NCBI GenBank assembly: GCA_027485815.1
Contig: JAIXQE010000096.1
Span: 1 to 53,919, forward strand
DNA: 53,919 nt
Origin: Opitutaceae bacterium
GTDB lineage: Bacteria; Verrucomicrobiota; Verrucomicrobiia; Opitutales; Opitutaceae
Direction: 5' to 3'
In this document: positions 10,154-19,120 of the stretch, piece after piece
Position numbering within the stretch: the stretch's first letter is position 1
Layout: every line of letters starts with the position of its first letter
Program-made: the position numbers and the translations under genes
The notes under the pieces: model-generated
What the model was told of the DNA's origin: nothing
The model's database searches: none
What the model saw: the letters and a program-made list of their open reading frames with translations, nothing else

Positions 10154-10741
10154 TCACGGCGGCGCCCCCGGGACGAGGGTGCGCTCCGCGGTGACCTCGC
10201 CGCCGGTGCCGGCGTGCAGCGTGAAGCCCAGCCGATGGCAGAGCCGCTGCATCGGGAGGTTCTCCGCCAGCACCGTACCGGTGAGACTCGTGCACCCCAG
10301 GGCGCGGGCGACGGCCTCGAGCCGGGCGAGCAACCGTTCCCCGACCCCGCGGCGCTGCCACGCGTCGGCGACCACCAGCGCGAACTCGGCCTCGGGCCGG
10401 CCCGGGTCACGATGCAAGCGGCCCACGGCCAGGATTTCCTCGTCCGCGCTCCCGGCGCCGCGCACGACGACGAGCGGGATCTCCGTGTGGAAATCGGCGA
10501 AGCAGAGGCGGCTGAGCCGAGCGTGGCGCACCCGTTGCGCCAGGGGGATCGGCCGGAAGTAACGCTGGTAGACGGTACGGTCGGAGAGCCCGGCGTGGAA
10601 CCGCGCGAGCCGGGGCTCGTCCTCGGGGCGGATCGGGCGCACGAGCAGCGCGGTGCTGTCGGGCAACGTCACCGTGCCGGAGAGCTCCCGTGGCGGCCCC
10701 GGAGCGTCCGGCGTCCCCGGCTCGACCCGCGGCGTTTCCAT
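10154..10741 (-). CDS. GNAT-family N-acetyltransferase
   Basis: 195 aa. The single GNAT domain has the acetyl-CoA pyrophosphate-binding motif AWQRRGVGERLLARL in the middle (consensus Q/RxxGxG/A) and a later LPMQRLCHRLGF segment, as in ribosomal-protein-type and Pat-type acetyltransferases. The start ATG at 10741 is preceded by an AG-rich stretch, and the frame upstream of it is only the shadow of parA. It is divergent from parA, with 99 bp between start codons. The substrate cannot be read from the sequence. The N-terminal region (ALLVRPIRPEDEPRLARF...YQRYF) resembles the GNAT module found at the end of Pat acyl-CoA synthetase-like proteins. Confidence 0.85.
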   Translation of the reverse strand: METPRVEPGTPDAPGPPRELSGTVTLPDSTALLVRPIRPEDEPRLARFHAGLSDRTVYQRYFRPIPLAQRVRHARLSRLCFADFHTEIPLVVVRGAGSADEEILAVGRLHRDPGRPEAEFALVVADAWQRRGVGERLLARLEAVARALGCTSLTGTVLAENLPMQRLCHRLGFTLHAGTGGEVTAERTLVPGAPP

Positions 10742-10840
10742 CCCCTGAGGAAAGCGCGGCGGCGGGACGGGGGCGAGCGGGAAGCGGCGAGGCCGCGCTT
10801 GCGGCCGCGCGCGGCAACGCCTATCAGGGCCGTTACAGCC

Positions 10841-11623
10841 ATGCCCACCGTCGTATTTTCCATCGCCAACCAGAAGGGGGGCGTCGGCAAGACCACCACC
10901 GCGGTCAACCTCGCCGCGGCGCTGGCCGAGCGGAAGATCCACACCCTCCTCGTGGACCTGGACCCGCAGGCGAACGCGACCAGCGCGGTCGGCGTGGAGA
11001 AGCAGGCGGGGCGCAGCCTCTACGGACCGCTGCACGGCGAGGGTTCCGCCTTCGACATGATCACGCCGACGGCGCACGAATGTCTCGCCCTGATCCCCAG
11101 CGAGGAGGACCTGGCCGCGGCGGAAATCGAACTGGCGCAGGGCCAGGACTACCTCGCGCGGCTGCGGCGCGTGCTCGACCCGGTGCGCGACTCGAACGGC
11201 TACCGCGTGATCCTCATCGACTGCCCGCCCGCGCTGGGCCTCCTGTCGATGAACAGCCTCGCCGCGGCCGATTACCTGCTGATCACGCTCCAGTGCGAGT
11301 ACCTGGCCCTCGAGGGCCTCGGCCAGATCCTCCGCAACGTCGAGCGGCTCAAAGCGGCGCACGTCAACGACCGCCTTGAGCTGGGCGGGGTGGTGATGAC
11401 GATGTTCGACGGCCGCACCAAGCTGGCGCGGCAGGTGGTGGACGAGGTGCGCCAGCACCTGCCGGGCAAGGTGTTCGACACGCTGATCCCGCGGAGCATC
11501 CGCCTCAGCGAGGCGCCGAGCTTCGGCAAGCCGATCCTCGCGTACGACCCGCAGGGCCAGGGCTCGACCGCCTACCGGGGCCTCGCCGACGAGGTCGTCA
11601 AGCGTTTCGGCCTCCAGCCCTGA
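10841..11623 (+). CDS. parA: ParA/Soj-family chromosome-partitioning ATPase
   Basis: 260 aa, beginning MPTVVFSIANQKGGVGKTTT, the deviant Walker A (KGGVGKTT) of ParA. It also has VDLDPQANATSAVG (Walker A' region), IDCPPALGLL (Walker B) and LIPRSIRLSEAPSFGKPI, all diagnostic for the Soj type. It would bind ATP and DNA and move parS-ParB complexes. No parB follows: the next genes are two ABC-2 permeases starting 9 bp later. ParA is usually paired with ParB, so either parB lies elsewhere or this ParA serves another cargo. The ATG at 10841 gives exactly the family N-terminus; longer in-frame starts overlap the opposite-strand GNAT gene. Confidence 0.92.
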   Translation: MPTVVFSIANQKGGVGKTTTAVNLAAALAERKIHTLLVDLDPQANATSAVGVEKQAGRSLYGPLHGEGSAFDMITPTAHECLALIPSEEDLAAAEIELAQGQDYLARLRRVLDPVRDSNGYRVILIDCPPALGLLSMNSLAAADYLLITLQCEYLALEGLGQILRNVERLKAAHVNDRLELGGVVMTMFDGRTKLARQVVDEVRQHLPGKVFDTLIPRSIRLSEAPSFGKPILAYDPQGQGSTAYRGLADEVVKRFGLQP

Positions 11624-11631
11624 GGCCCGCG

Positions 11632-12441
11632 ATGCTGCGCGCCGCCGGCAAGTACCGCCAGGCCTTCCTGCTCGGGCTGCAGGGCAGCCTCGTGTACCGG
11701 TGGAACTTCGCCGTGCGCGGATTCTTTTCCCTGTTCCACCTCGCCGCCGTCTTCATCCTCTGGGGCGCGGCCTTCGCGGGACGCGACCAGGTGGGCGGCT
11801 TCGACCTGCGGCAGACGCTCACCTACTTCACCACGATCCTGTTCCTGCAGTTCCTCATCAGCGCCTTCAACGAGGACTACCAGATCAGCGAGGAGATCCG
11901 CATGGGCCTGATCAACCAGTTCCTGCTCAAGCCGATCAACTACTTCCTCTACCGCCTGAGCATCTTCGCCGCCGCCCGGCTGGTCTCCGGCGCGCTCATT
12001 TTGCTCCCGCTCGCCGCGGCCTACCCCTTCATCCACGACACGCTCGTGTTTCCCGGCGAGCCCTGGCGCCTCGCCGCGGCGGTGCCGGCGCTGGTGCTCT
12101 CCGCGCTGGTCCAGTTCACCATCGCCTACTGCTTCGGGCTGATGACGTTCTGGTTCCTGGAGATCCAGGGCCTCGTCGTGCTCTCGATGGCGGTGGAGGC
12201 CATCCTCGGCGGGCAGATCTTCCCGCTGGACCTGCTCCCGCCCGCGCTGCACGAGGCCGCCCGCTTCCTGCCCTTCTATTACCAGATGTATTTCCCGGCC
12301 GCGATCCTCACCGGCCGCATCGGTCCGGCCGAGACGGCCGAGGGCCTGGCCCTCCAGGCCGGGTGGGTCGTGCTGCTGCTGCTGCTGGCGCACGCGCTGT
12401 GGGTCCGGGGGCTGCGGCGCCACACCGCCGTCGGGGGATGA
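11632..12441 (+). CDS. ABC-2 family transporter permease, first subunit
   Basis: 269 aa polytopic membrane protein with about six hydrophobic segments, starting MLRAAGKYRQAFLLGLQGSL. It resembles the ABC-2 family permeases that occur as adjacent pairs (for example the segments ISEEIRMGLINQFLLKPINYF and EILGGQIFPLDLLP-like regions). The second permease overlaps it by four bases (ATGA at 12438). Such pairs normally have an ATP-binding subunit gene next to them, but none is seen here. The substrate is unknown; related systems export lipids, drugs or glycoconjugates. Confidence 0.86.
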   Translation: MLRAAGKYRQAFLLGLQGSLVYRWNFAVRGFFSLFHLAAVFILWGAAFAGRDQVGGFDLRQTLTYFTTILFLQFLISAFNEDYQISEEIRMGLINQFLLKPINYFLYRLSIFAAARLVSGALILLPLAAAYPFIHDTLVFPGEPWRLAAAVPALVLSALVQFTIAYCFGLMTFWFLEIQGLVVLSMAVEAILGGQIFPLDLLPPALHEAARFLPFYYQMYFPAAILTGRIGPAETAEGLALQAGWVVLLLLLAHALWVRGLRRHTAVGG

Positions 12442-13235
12442 ACGCGCTCGCGCAACACCTGCGGGTCTGGGCGGCCAGCGCGCGCTACTCCCTCACCCGG
12501 GCGCTGATGTTCCGCGGCGACGTCCTCATCTGGTCCCTGGTCGAGCTCTTCTGGATGGGGGTCAACCTGCTGCTGGTGGAGGTCATCTACCGGCACACCG
12601 ACTCGATCGCCGGCTGGAACCGCGCCGAGATGCTGCTGCTCCTCGGCACCTCGCTGCTGATCCAGCGCCTGCTGATGGGGTTCTTCTGGAGCGGGCTCTA
12701 CGACCTCGGGCGCAACGTCCGCAACGGGCACCTCGACTTCTTCCTGGCCCAGCCCGGCAGCGTGATGTTCATGGTCTCGACGCGGAAGCTGGACCCGGAC
12801 GGGCTGGCGAACTCGGTCATCGCGCTCGGGCTGGTGATCTATGCCGCCGGGGAACTCGGGCTCCGGCCCGGCCCGGGGCAGCTCGCCCTCTACGCCCTGC
12901 TGGTCGGCTGCGGCCTCGTGATCCACTACAGCGTGCTGCTGCTCTCCACCGCCAGCGTCTTCTGGCTGACCAGCGCCCAGGGGGTGGAGGGCGGTTACTT
13001 CAGCCTGATCGAATTCTCGCGGATGCCGCGCGAGGCGTTCCGCGGCGCGGCCGAGGTCATCTTCGTGTGGCTCCTGCCGGTCGTCGTCGTCAGCAACGCC
13101 CCGGCGCGGGTGCTCCTGCACGGCTTCGAGCCCATCTGGGCGCTCGGGCTGGCCGGGTTCGCCGCGCTCTGGCTCGGCCTGGCCATCGTGGTCTTCCACC
13201 GCGGGCTCCGCCGCTACGCGAGCGCCAGCTCATGA
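12438..13235 (+). CDS. ABC-2 family transporter permease, second subunit
   Basis: 265 aa with about six membrane segments. The start ATG at 12438 overlaps the preceding stop (ATGA), implying translational coupling with the first permease. Characteristic stretches include GHLDFFLAQPGSVMFMVSTR and FSRMPREAF; the pattern 'NG.LD..L..P....' is common in this permease group. It pairs with the upstream permease as a probable heterodimeric channel. The next gene, rnc, overlaps it in turn by four bases, so the transporter is embedded in a housekeeping operon. Confidence 0.86.
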   Translation: MNALAQHLRVWAASARYSLTRALMFRGDVLIWSLVELFWMGVNLLLVEVIYRHTDSIAGWNRAEMLLLLGTSLLIQRLLMGFFWSGLYDLGRNVRNGHLDFFLAQPGSVMFMVSTRKLDPDGLANSVIALGLVIYAAGELGLRPGPGQLALYALLVGCGLVIHYSVLLLSTASVFWLTSAQGVEGGYFSLIEFSRMPREAFRGAAEVIFVWLLPVVVVSNAPARVLLHGFEPIWALGLAGFAALWLGLAIVVFHRGLRRYASASS

Positions 13236-13912
13236 GCGTCGCCGCCACCCCGCCCGAGGTCCGCCTCGGCCACGTCTTCCGCGACCGCGCGCTCCTCGCG
13301 CAGGCGCTCACCCACCCTTCGCTCCGCCAGGAACCGGTCCCGCCCGAGACCAACCAGCGCCTCGAGTTCCTCGGGGACGCCGTGCTGCAGCTGGTCCTGA
13401 CCGAGGCCCTGTTCCAGGCCTTCCCCGCGGAGCGCGAGGGCGAACTCAGCCGCCGGCGCGCGACCCTCGCGAACGGCGCCTGCCTCGCCGGGCTCGCCCG
13501 CGAGGCCGGGGTCGACGCCGCGCTGCGGCTCAGCGCCTCCGAGGAGGCAGCCGGCGGCCGCACGCGCCCGGCCGCCCTCGCCGACGCCCTCGAGGCCCTG
13601 CTCGGCGCCGTGTTCCTCGAGGCCGGCCTCGACGGCGCCCGCCGCGCCGTCCACGGCCTCTACGGCCCGCTCGGCCCGCGCCTCGCCGCCGACGAGGCCG
13701 AAAACGCCAAGGGCCGCCTGCAGGAACGCATCCAGCCGGTGCACGGCAACGACGCCCTCCGCTACGCGGTGGTGGCGACCGAGGGGCCCGACCACGCGCG
13801 CACGTTCACCGTGACCGTCTACCTCCGGGACCAGCCGCTCGGCACCGGCCGCGGCTCCTCCAAACAGGCCGCCGAAAAGGCCGCCGCCCGCGCCGCCCTC
13901 GCGGCCACCTGA
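13232..13912 (+). CDS. rnc: Ribonuclease III
   Basis: 226 aa dsRNA endonuclease for rRNA and mRNA processing. The catalytic domain (about 1-150) has the signature NQRLEFLGDAVLQL, with the metal-binding Glu and Asp, and the second acidic pair in DALEALLGAVFLEAG. The dsRNA-binding domain (about 155-225) includes NAKGRLQERIQ and a KQAAEKAAARAAL helix. The ATG at 13232 overlaps the permease stop by four bases. Length matches the family. It is followed by mfd after 19 bp. Confidence 0.95.
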   Translation: MSVAATPPEVRLGHVFRDRALLAQALTHPSLRQEPVPPETNQRLEFLGDAVLQLVLTEALFQAFPAEREGELSRRRATLANGACLAGLAREAGVDAALRLSASEEAAGGRTRPAALADALEALLGAVFLEAGLDGARRAVHGLYGPLGPRLAADEAENAKGRLQERIQPVHGNDALRYAVVATEGPDHARTFTVTVYLRDQPLGTGRGSSKQAAEKAAARAALAAT

Positions 13913-13931
13913 GGGCTCCCGCCGCCACCCG

Positions 13932-16900
13932 ATGGCCGAACCACCGCCCGTCCGCCGCGTCACCGGCGTCTGCCCCCCCGCCCGCGGCGCCGTGCTCGCC
14001 GCGCTCACGCAACGCGAACGCGCGCCCGTCTGGCTGGTCGTCACCCCCACCCTGCGCGAGGCCGAGCTGCTCGCGGAGGACACCGCCTTCTTCCACCGCG
14101 CCCTCGGCGCCGCCGCGCCACTCGCCGCCCTGGTGTTCCCCGAAACGGTGCCGGAGACCGCGGAGATGCGCGAGGCCTTCGCCGCGTCCAGCGACCGCCT
14201 CGCCGTGCTCTCGCGCCTCCGCGCGATCCGGGGGCTCACCGCCACGCCCGACACCCTCGTGGTCACGACGACCCCCGCGGCCCTGCTGCAGCCCGTGCCG
14301 GCGCTCGAGGCCTTCGCCCGACAGGAACTCACGCTGACCCGCGGCGCCACCCTGCCCTTCCAGGCGCTGCTCGAGGAACTGCGCCGGCTCGACTACGACT
14401 GCGAGGCCGTCTGCGAGGCCCCCGGGCACTACGCGGTCCGCGGCGGCCTGGTCGACATCTACCCCGTCACCGCCTCCGCGCCCCTGCGCGTGGACTTCTT
14501 CGGGGACGAGATCGAGTCGATCCGCCGCTTTGATCCGGTGACCCAGCGCTCGGGGGATGCCGTCGAGAGCGTGACGGTGCCGGCCTCGCCGCGGGTGCGC
14601 CTCGCGACGTCGGTGACCGGGTTGGCCGGCTACCTGCCCGCGACCGCGCGCCTCATGCTGGTGGAGCCCGCGACGCTGGAGGCCGAGCTGGCCGCGCTGC
14701 TGCCGGCCGGGGCCACCGACCCGCTCGCGGCGCTGGCCGCCCAGTGCGCCGGGGTGAACGGCCTCGGGGACCTCGACGAGGCGAGCCGCCTGCTGGGCGG
14801 GGCGGCGGAGGAGGTGACGTGGGACACGGAGGCCCTTTCGCACCACCGGCGCACGCCCGGCGAGGGCCTGATCGCGCAGGAGCGGCTGAGCGCGGAGGAG
14901 GAGGCGCGTGGGGAATTCCTGGCGCTGGTCGCGACCTGGGGCCGCGCGGGGGCCGAGGTCGCCGTGGTCATGTCCAAGGAGGGCGAGGAGCAGCGCGCGC
15001 GGGAACTGCTGGCCGCGGCGCCGGGCTGGAAGGAGCTGCGGCCCCGCTGGTGGCGGGGCGCCTTGAACGAGGGGTTCCGGATCACCGCCCGGCCGGACGC
15101 CGGGCTGGCCCTGCCGGCGGAAGCCACCGGACGCCGACGGCGGGGCGGGGCGGAGGAGGCGGCGGCCCGGGACCTCGTAGTGGTCACCGAGACGGAACTC
15201 TTCGGCCGGCGGCGGCCGCGCCGCGCCGCGGGGCCGGGGCGGGCCGTGGCGCACCGGGCGCAGGTGGACCAGCTGCTCGACTTCGCGGAGCTCGTGGAGG
15301 GCGACTTCGTCGTGCACCTGCAGCACGGCATCGCCCACTTCCGGGGCATCACCCGGCTCGACACCGCGCAGGGCCAGCGCGAGGTGATCTCCCTCGAGTT
15401 CGACGACCAGGTGACGCTGCACGTGCCCCTCACCGAGTCGCACCTGATCAGCCGCTACGTGGGCCTGAGCAAGACGCGGCCGCAGCTGGGCCGGATCGGT
15501 TCGGGCCGCTGGGAGAAGGCGCGGCAGGCGGCGGAGCGGTCGACGGTCGACCTGGCCGCCGAGCTGCTGCGCCTGCAGGCCGCGCGCGAGGCGCAGCCGG
15601 GCGAAGCCTGCCCGCCGGACAACGACTGGCAGCGCGAATTCGAGGCCTCGTTCCCCCACGCGGAGACCCCCGACCAGCTGCGGGCGATCCGCGAGACCAA
15701 GGCGGACCTCGAGCGCGCGCGGCCGATGGACCGGCTCATCTGCGGCGACGTCGGCTTCGGCAAGACGGAGGTCGCGATCCGCGCCGCGTTCAAGGCGGTG
15801 CAGGCCGGCCGGCAGGTTGCACTGCTGGTGCCGACCACGGTCCTCGCCCAGCAGCACCTCAACACCTTCCGCGAGCGGATGGCCGGCTACCCGGTGGCGG
15901 TCGAGATGCTCAGCCGCTTCCGCTCGCGGGCGGAGACGCGGCAGGTCCTCGCGGCCACCGCCGCCGGCCAGGTGGACATCCTGATCGGCACCCACCGTCT
16001 GCTTCAGGGGGACGTCGTGTTCCGCGCGCTGGGTCTGGTCGTGGTCGACGAGGAGCAGCGCTTCGGCGTGAAGCACAAGGAGGCTCTCAAGGGCCTGCGC
16101 GCCACGGTCGACGTCCTCTCGATGAGCGCGACCCCGATCCCGCGCACCCTCTACATGGCGCTGACGGGCGCGCGGGACCTCAGCGTGATCGAGACGCCGC
16201 CGGTCAACCGGCATCCGATCCAGACCATCGTGAAGACCTACGATGAACAGGTCGTGGTCGACGCGATCCAGTTCGAGCTGCGGCGCGGGGGCCAGGTTTT
16301 CTATCTGCACAACCGCGTGCAGACGATCGAACTGGTCGCGGCGCGGCTGCGGCAGCTGCTGCCGGGCGTGGCGATCGGCGTGGGCCACGGGCAGATGGAG
16401 GCGGCGGAGCTGGAGCGGGTGATGACGGAGTTCGTCGCCGGCCGGCACCAGGTGCTGCTGGCGACGACCATCATCGAGAGCGGGCTGGATATCCCGAACA
16501 GCAACACGATCATCATCGAGGGCGCGGACCGCTTCGGGCTTTCGCAACTCTACCAGCTGCGCGGGCGGGTCGGCCGGTTCCGGCACCAGGCCTACGCGTA
16601 CCTCCTGCTGCACCGGCACACGCGGCTGCTGGAGATCGCCCGGCAGCGCCTCACGGCGATGCGCCAGCACAACCAGCTCGGCGCCGGTTTCCGCATCGCG
16701 ATGCGCGACCTCGAACTGCGCGGGGCCGGCAACCTCCTCGGCGCACAGCAGAGCGGGCACATCGTCGGCGTGGGCTTCGAGCTGTACTGCCAGCTGCTCC
16801 GCCAGTCGGTCGCGCGGCTCAAGGGCGACCGGACCGCGGCCGCCGTGCGCGCGAACGTGAAGCTCGACTTTGTGTTCGTCGGCGAGGGCTCGCCCGAGGC

Positions 16901-17348
16901 CCGCGGCGCCCGCCGCCACCAGGACGGCTACACCGCGCTGCGGGACGCCGAGGACACCGGCGCGGCGGAGGTCGCCCTCATCCAGGCCCGGCTGCCCGTC
17001 GCGTACGTCGCGGAGACCCGCCTGCGGATCGACTTCTACCGCAAGCTGGCCCTCGCCGACTCCCTCCCCGCACTCAAGCAGATCGAGGCCGACCTGCGCG
17101 ACCGCTTCGGACGCTTCGGCGACGAGGTGAAGGCCCTGCTGCTGGTCACGGAGATCCGGGTGCGCGCGGAGCAGCGGGGGGTCCTGTCGGTCGAGACCGA
17201 CGGGGGCCGCCTGAAGTGCCTGCGCCGCGCGGGGGGCCGCGACGACTGGGTGCAGGTGGGCGCCCGGTTTCCAAGGTTGACCGCCCCGAAGCCCCTTCTA
17301 CGTTTGCGCGAAATCTCCGCGTTCCTCGAACAACTGCCGCCGTCATGA
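13932..17348 (+). CDS. mfd: Transcription-repair coupling factor
   Basis: 1138 aa translocase that removes stalled RNA polymerase and recruits UvrA. Visible domains: N-terminal UvrB-like modules (about 1-330); the RNA-polymerase interaction domain (about 440-510, GDFVVHLQHGIAHFRGI...); superfamily-2 helicase core with Walker A CGDVGFGKTEVA, DEEQRFGVKHKE and SMSATPIPRTLYM; ESGLDIPNSNTIII and QLYQLRGRVGR motifs; and the C-terminal TRCF domain. Length agrees with the family (about 1150). Its stop overlaps the start of the SurA-like gene (ATGA at 17345). Confidence 0.96.
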   Translation: MAEPPPVRRVTGVCPPARGAVLAALTQRERAPVWLVVTPTLREAELLAEDTAFFHRALGAAAPLAALVFPETVPETAEMREAFAASSDRLAVLSRLRAIRGLTATPDTLVVTTTPAALLQPVPALEAFARQELTLTRGATLPFQALLEELRRLDYDCEAVCEAPGHYAVRGGLVDIYPVTASAPLRVDFFGDEIESIRRFDPVTQRSGDAVESVTVPASPRVRLATSVTGLAGYLPATARLMLVEPATLEAELAALLPAGATDPLAALAAQCAGVNGLGDLDEASRLLGGAAEEVTWDTEALSHHRRTPGEGLIAQERLSAEEEARGEFLALVATWGRAGAEVAVVMSKEGEEQRARELLAAAPGWKELRPRWWRGALNEGFRITARPDAGLALPAEATGRRRRGGAEEAAARDLVVVTETELFGRRRPRRAAGPGRAVAHRAQVDQLLDFAELVEGDFVVHLQHGIAHFRGITRLDTAQGQREVISLEFDDQVTLHVPLTESHLISRYVGLSKTRPQLGRIGSGRWEKARQAAERSTVDLAAELLRLQAAREAQPGEACPPDNDWQREFEASFPHAETPDQLRAIRETKADLERARPMDRLICGDVGFGKTEVAIRAAFKAVQAGRQVALLVPTTVLAQQHLNTFRERMAGYPVAVEMLSRFRSRAETRQVLAATAAGQVDILIGTHRLLQGDVVFRALGLVVVDEEQRFGVKHKEALKGLRATVDVLSMSATPIPRTLYMALTGARDLSVIETPPVNRHPIQTIVKTYDEQVVVDAIQFELRRGGQVFYLHNRVQTIELVAARLRQLLPGVAIGVGHGQMEAAELERVMTEFVAGRHQVLLATTIIESGLDIPNSNTIIIEGADRFGLSQLYQLRGRVGRFRHQAYAYLLLHRHTRLLEIARQRLTAMRQHNQLGAGFRIAMRDLELRGAGNLLGAQQSGHIVGVGFELYCQLLRQSVARLKGDRTAAAVRANVKLDFVFVGEGSPEARGARRHQDGYTALRDAEDTGAAEVALIQARLPVAYVAETRLRIDFYRKLALADSLPALKQIEADLRDRFGRFGDEVKALLLVTEIRVRAEQRGVLSVETDGGRLKCLRRAGGRDDWVQVGARFPRLTAPKPLLRLREISAFLEQLPPS

Positions 17349-18361
17349 CGCTCCGTCGCCGCCTCGCCTGCCTGCTTCTCGCCGCCGCGCCGGTCGCTTC
17401 CCTCCCCGCCCAGGGGACCGCCCCCGCCGCGGGCCCGGACCCGGTCGCCCAGAACCTTAACCTGCGCTTTGCCAACGGGATCGTGGCGGTGGCCGAGGAA
17501 AAGATCATCACCGTCGCCGACGTGATGCAGTACATCGGGCCCCTCCTCCCCCAGCTCCGCAACGAGGCCCGCAACGAGAAGGAGTTCCAGGAGCGGCTCG
17601 AGCAGCTGCAGGACAGCGCGATCCAGGACCTCATCGACCGCGTGCTGATCGTGAAGGAGTTCCGCAAGGACGAGAAGCGCCAGATCCCGGTCCAGTACAT
17701 CGACAACGCGATGGCCGACGAGATCGCGGAGCGCTTCGAGGGCGACCGTTCCAAGTTCCTCGCCTACCTCCGGGCCAAGGGCCAGACGATCCGCGACTAC
17801 CGCAAGGAGATCGAGGAGAACATCATCTTCAGCTACATGCAGGGCCAGCAGCGCAAGTCGCAGAGCGTGGTGAGCCCGGTGCGGATCGAGACCTACTACA
17901 ACGAGAACAAGGACCGCTTCTACCGCGAGGATGAGGTCCACCTGCGCCTGATCCAGATCACGCGCACGGAGTCCGAGACCGACGTCACGCTACTGGAGCA
18001 GGGGCGCGGCATCGTCGCCCGGGCCAAGGGCGGCGAGAAGTTCGAGGACCTCGCCCGCCAGTTCTCCAAGGACCTCAAGCGCAGCAAGGGCGGAGACTGG
18101 GGCTGGCTAAAGCGCTCCGACTTCCGCAAGGAGTTCAGCGACGTCGCCTTCGCCCTCAAGAAGGGCGAGGCCTCCGATCCCATCCTGCTGCCCGAGGGCG
18201 CGTTCATCCTCTACGCCGAGGACCGCCGCTTCGCCGGCATCCAGCCGATCGACGAGGTGCGCGACCAGATCGAGCGCGTGCTGATCCAGCAAATGAGCCG
18301 CAGCAGCCAGGAACGCTGGCTCGAGCGCCTCCGCCGGAACGGGTTCGTCAAGTACTACTGA
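17345..18361 (+). CDS. SurA-like periplasmic peptidyl-prolyl isomerase/chaperone
   Basis: 338 aa. A signal peptide (MTLRRRLACLLLAAAPVASLPAQ) is followed by a SurA N-terminal helical chaperone region (about 40-190, with NGIVAVAEEKIITVADV and a long helix). One parvulin domain follows (about 195-300: EVHLRLIQI, GEKFEDLARQFSKD, GGDWGWLKRSDF, GAFILYAEDRR). E. coli SurA has two parvulin domains; only one is visible here. It likely escorts outer-membrane proteins. The ATGA overlap with mfd indicates co-translation. No terminator with a T-run follows it; radC starts about 60 bp later. Confidence 0.9.
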   Translation: MTLRRRLACLLLAAAPVASLPAQGTAPAAGPDPVAQNLNLRFANGIVAVAEEKIITVADVMQYIGPLLPQLRNEARNEKEFQERLEQLQDSAIQDLIDRVLIVKEFRKDEKRQIPVQYIDNAMADEIAERFEGDRSKFLAYLRAKGQTIRDYRKEIEENIIFSYMQGQQRKSQSVVSPVRIETYYNENKDRFYREDEVHLRLIQITRTESETDVTLLEQGRGIVARAKGGEKFEDLARQFSKDLKRSKGGDWGWLKRSDFRKEFSDVAFALKKGEASDPILLPEGAFILYAEDRRFAGIQPIDEVRDQIERVLIQQMSRSSQERWLERLRRNGFVKYY

Positions 18362-18424
18362 GTCCCCGGTTTCGGGTCCGCCCCCGGCTGGCCGTTGGCA
18401 TCCACGCCCCGGAGCTTGGGGCTG

Positions 18425-19120
18425 ATGCCCCCGTCCCCTCCGCTCCGCGCCGAACTGCCCCGCGAACGCCTCGCCCGCGACGGCCCCGCCGCGCTGGGCG
18501 ACGCCGAACTGCTGGCCGTGCTGCTGCGCCACGGCTCGCGCGGCGAGGACGTCCTGACCCTCTCCCGCCGCGTGCTGTCCGAGGCGGGCGCGCTCCCCGG
18601 CCTCGCCCGCTGGCGGCTGGGCGACTTCCGGCGGCTCCGCGGCCTCGGGCCGGTGAAGGCCCTGCAACTGGTCGCCGCGGTCGAGCTCTCCCGGCGGCTG
18701 CTGCTTTCACCCCACGGCGAGGCGCCGCTGCTCGACCAGCCCGCGCAGGTCCGCGACTACCTGCTGCCCCTCGCGACCGGCCTCGAGGTGGAGAAATTCT
18801 GGGTGCTCTGCCTGAACCGCCGCCACCGCCTGCTGCGGCGCGTGGAACTCACCTCGGGCACCGCCCACGCCACCCTCGCCCACCCGCGGGAAGTGTTCGG
18901 CCTCGCGGTCCGCGAGGGCGCCTCCGCGATCGTCTGCGCGCACAACCACCCGAGCGGCGACCCGGCGCCGAGCGCGCCCGACGTGCAGGTCACGCGCCTC
19001 CTCCGCGACTCGGGCCGGACGCTCGACATCGAGCTGCTCGACCACGTGATCCTCGGCCGCGCGGGGGCCGATCCGTTGGGCAAGGGTTACTACAGCTTCC
19101 GGGAAGCGGGCGTGGTCTGA
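18425..19120 (+). CDS. radC: RadC/JAMM-domain protein
   Basis: 231 aa from ATG 18425 (PPSPPLRAELPRERLARDGP). A TTG at 18395 would add ten residues. The N-terminal UPF0758 region (RERLARDGPAALGDAELLAVLL) contains a helix-hairpin-helix-like stretch (RRLRGLGPVKALQL). The C-terminal RadC domain carries the JAMM metal motif in AHNHPSGDPAPSAPD with an upstream glutamate. Despite its name, the RadC family has no proven DNA-repair role. The last 31 bases overlap the 3' end of the convergent SMP-30 gene. Confidence 0.94.
   Translation: MPPSPPLRAELPRERLARDGPAALGDAELLAVLLRHGSRGEDVLTLSRRVLSEAGALPGLARWRLGDFRRLRGLGPVKALQLVAAVELSRRLLLSPHGEAPLLDQPAQVRDYLLPLATGLEVEKFWVLCLNRRHRLLRRVELTSGTAHATLAHPREVFGLAVREGASAIVCAHNHPSGDPAPSAPDVQVTRLLRDSGRTLDIELLDHVILGRAGADPLGKGYYSFREAGVV

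Noticed and set aside
13806-16919. 1037-aa open frame antisense to mfd
   Set aside because: Antisense shadow created by high GC and the codon pattern of mfd; composition rich in His/Arg/Ala/Gly with no domain.
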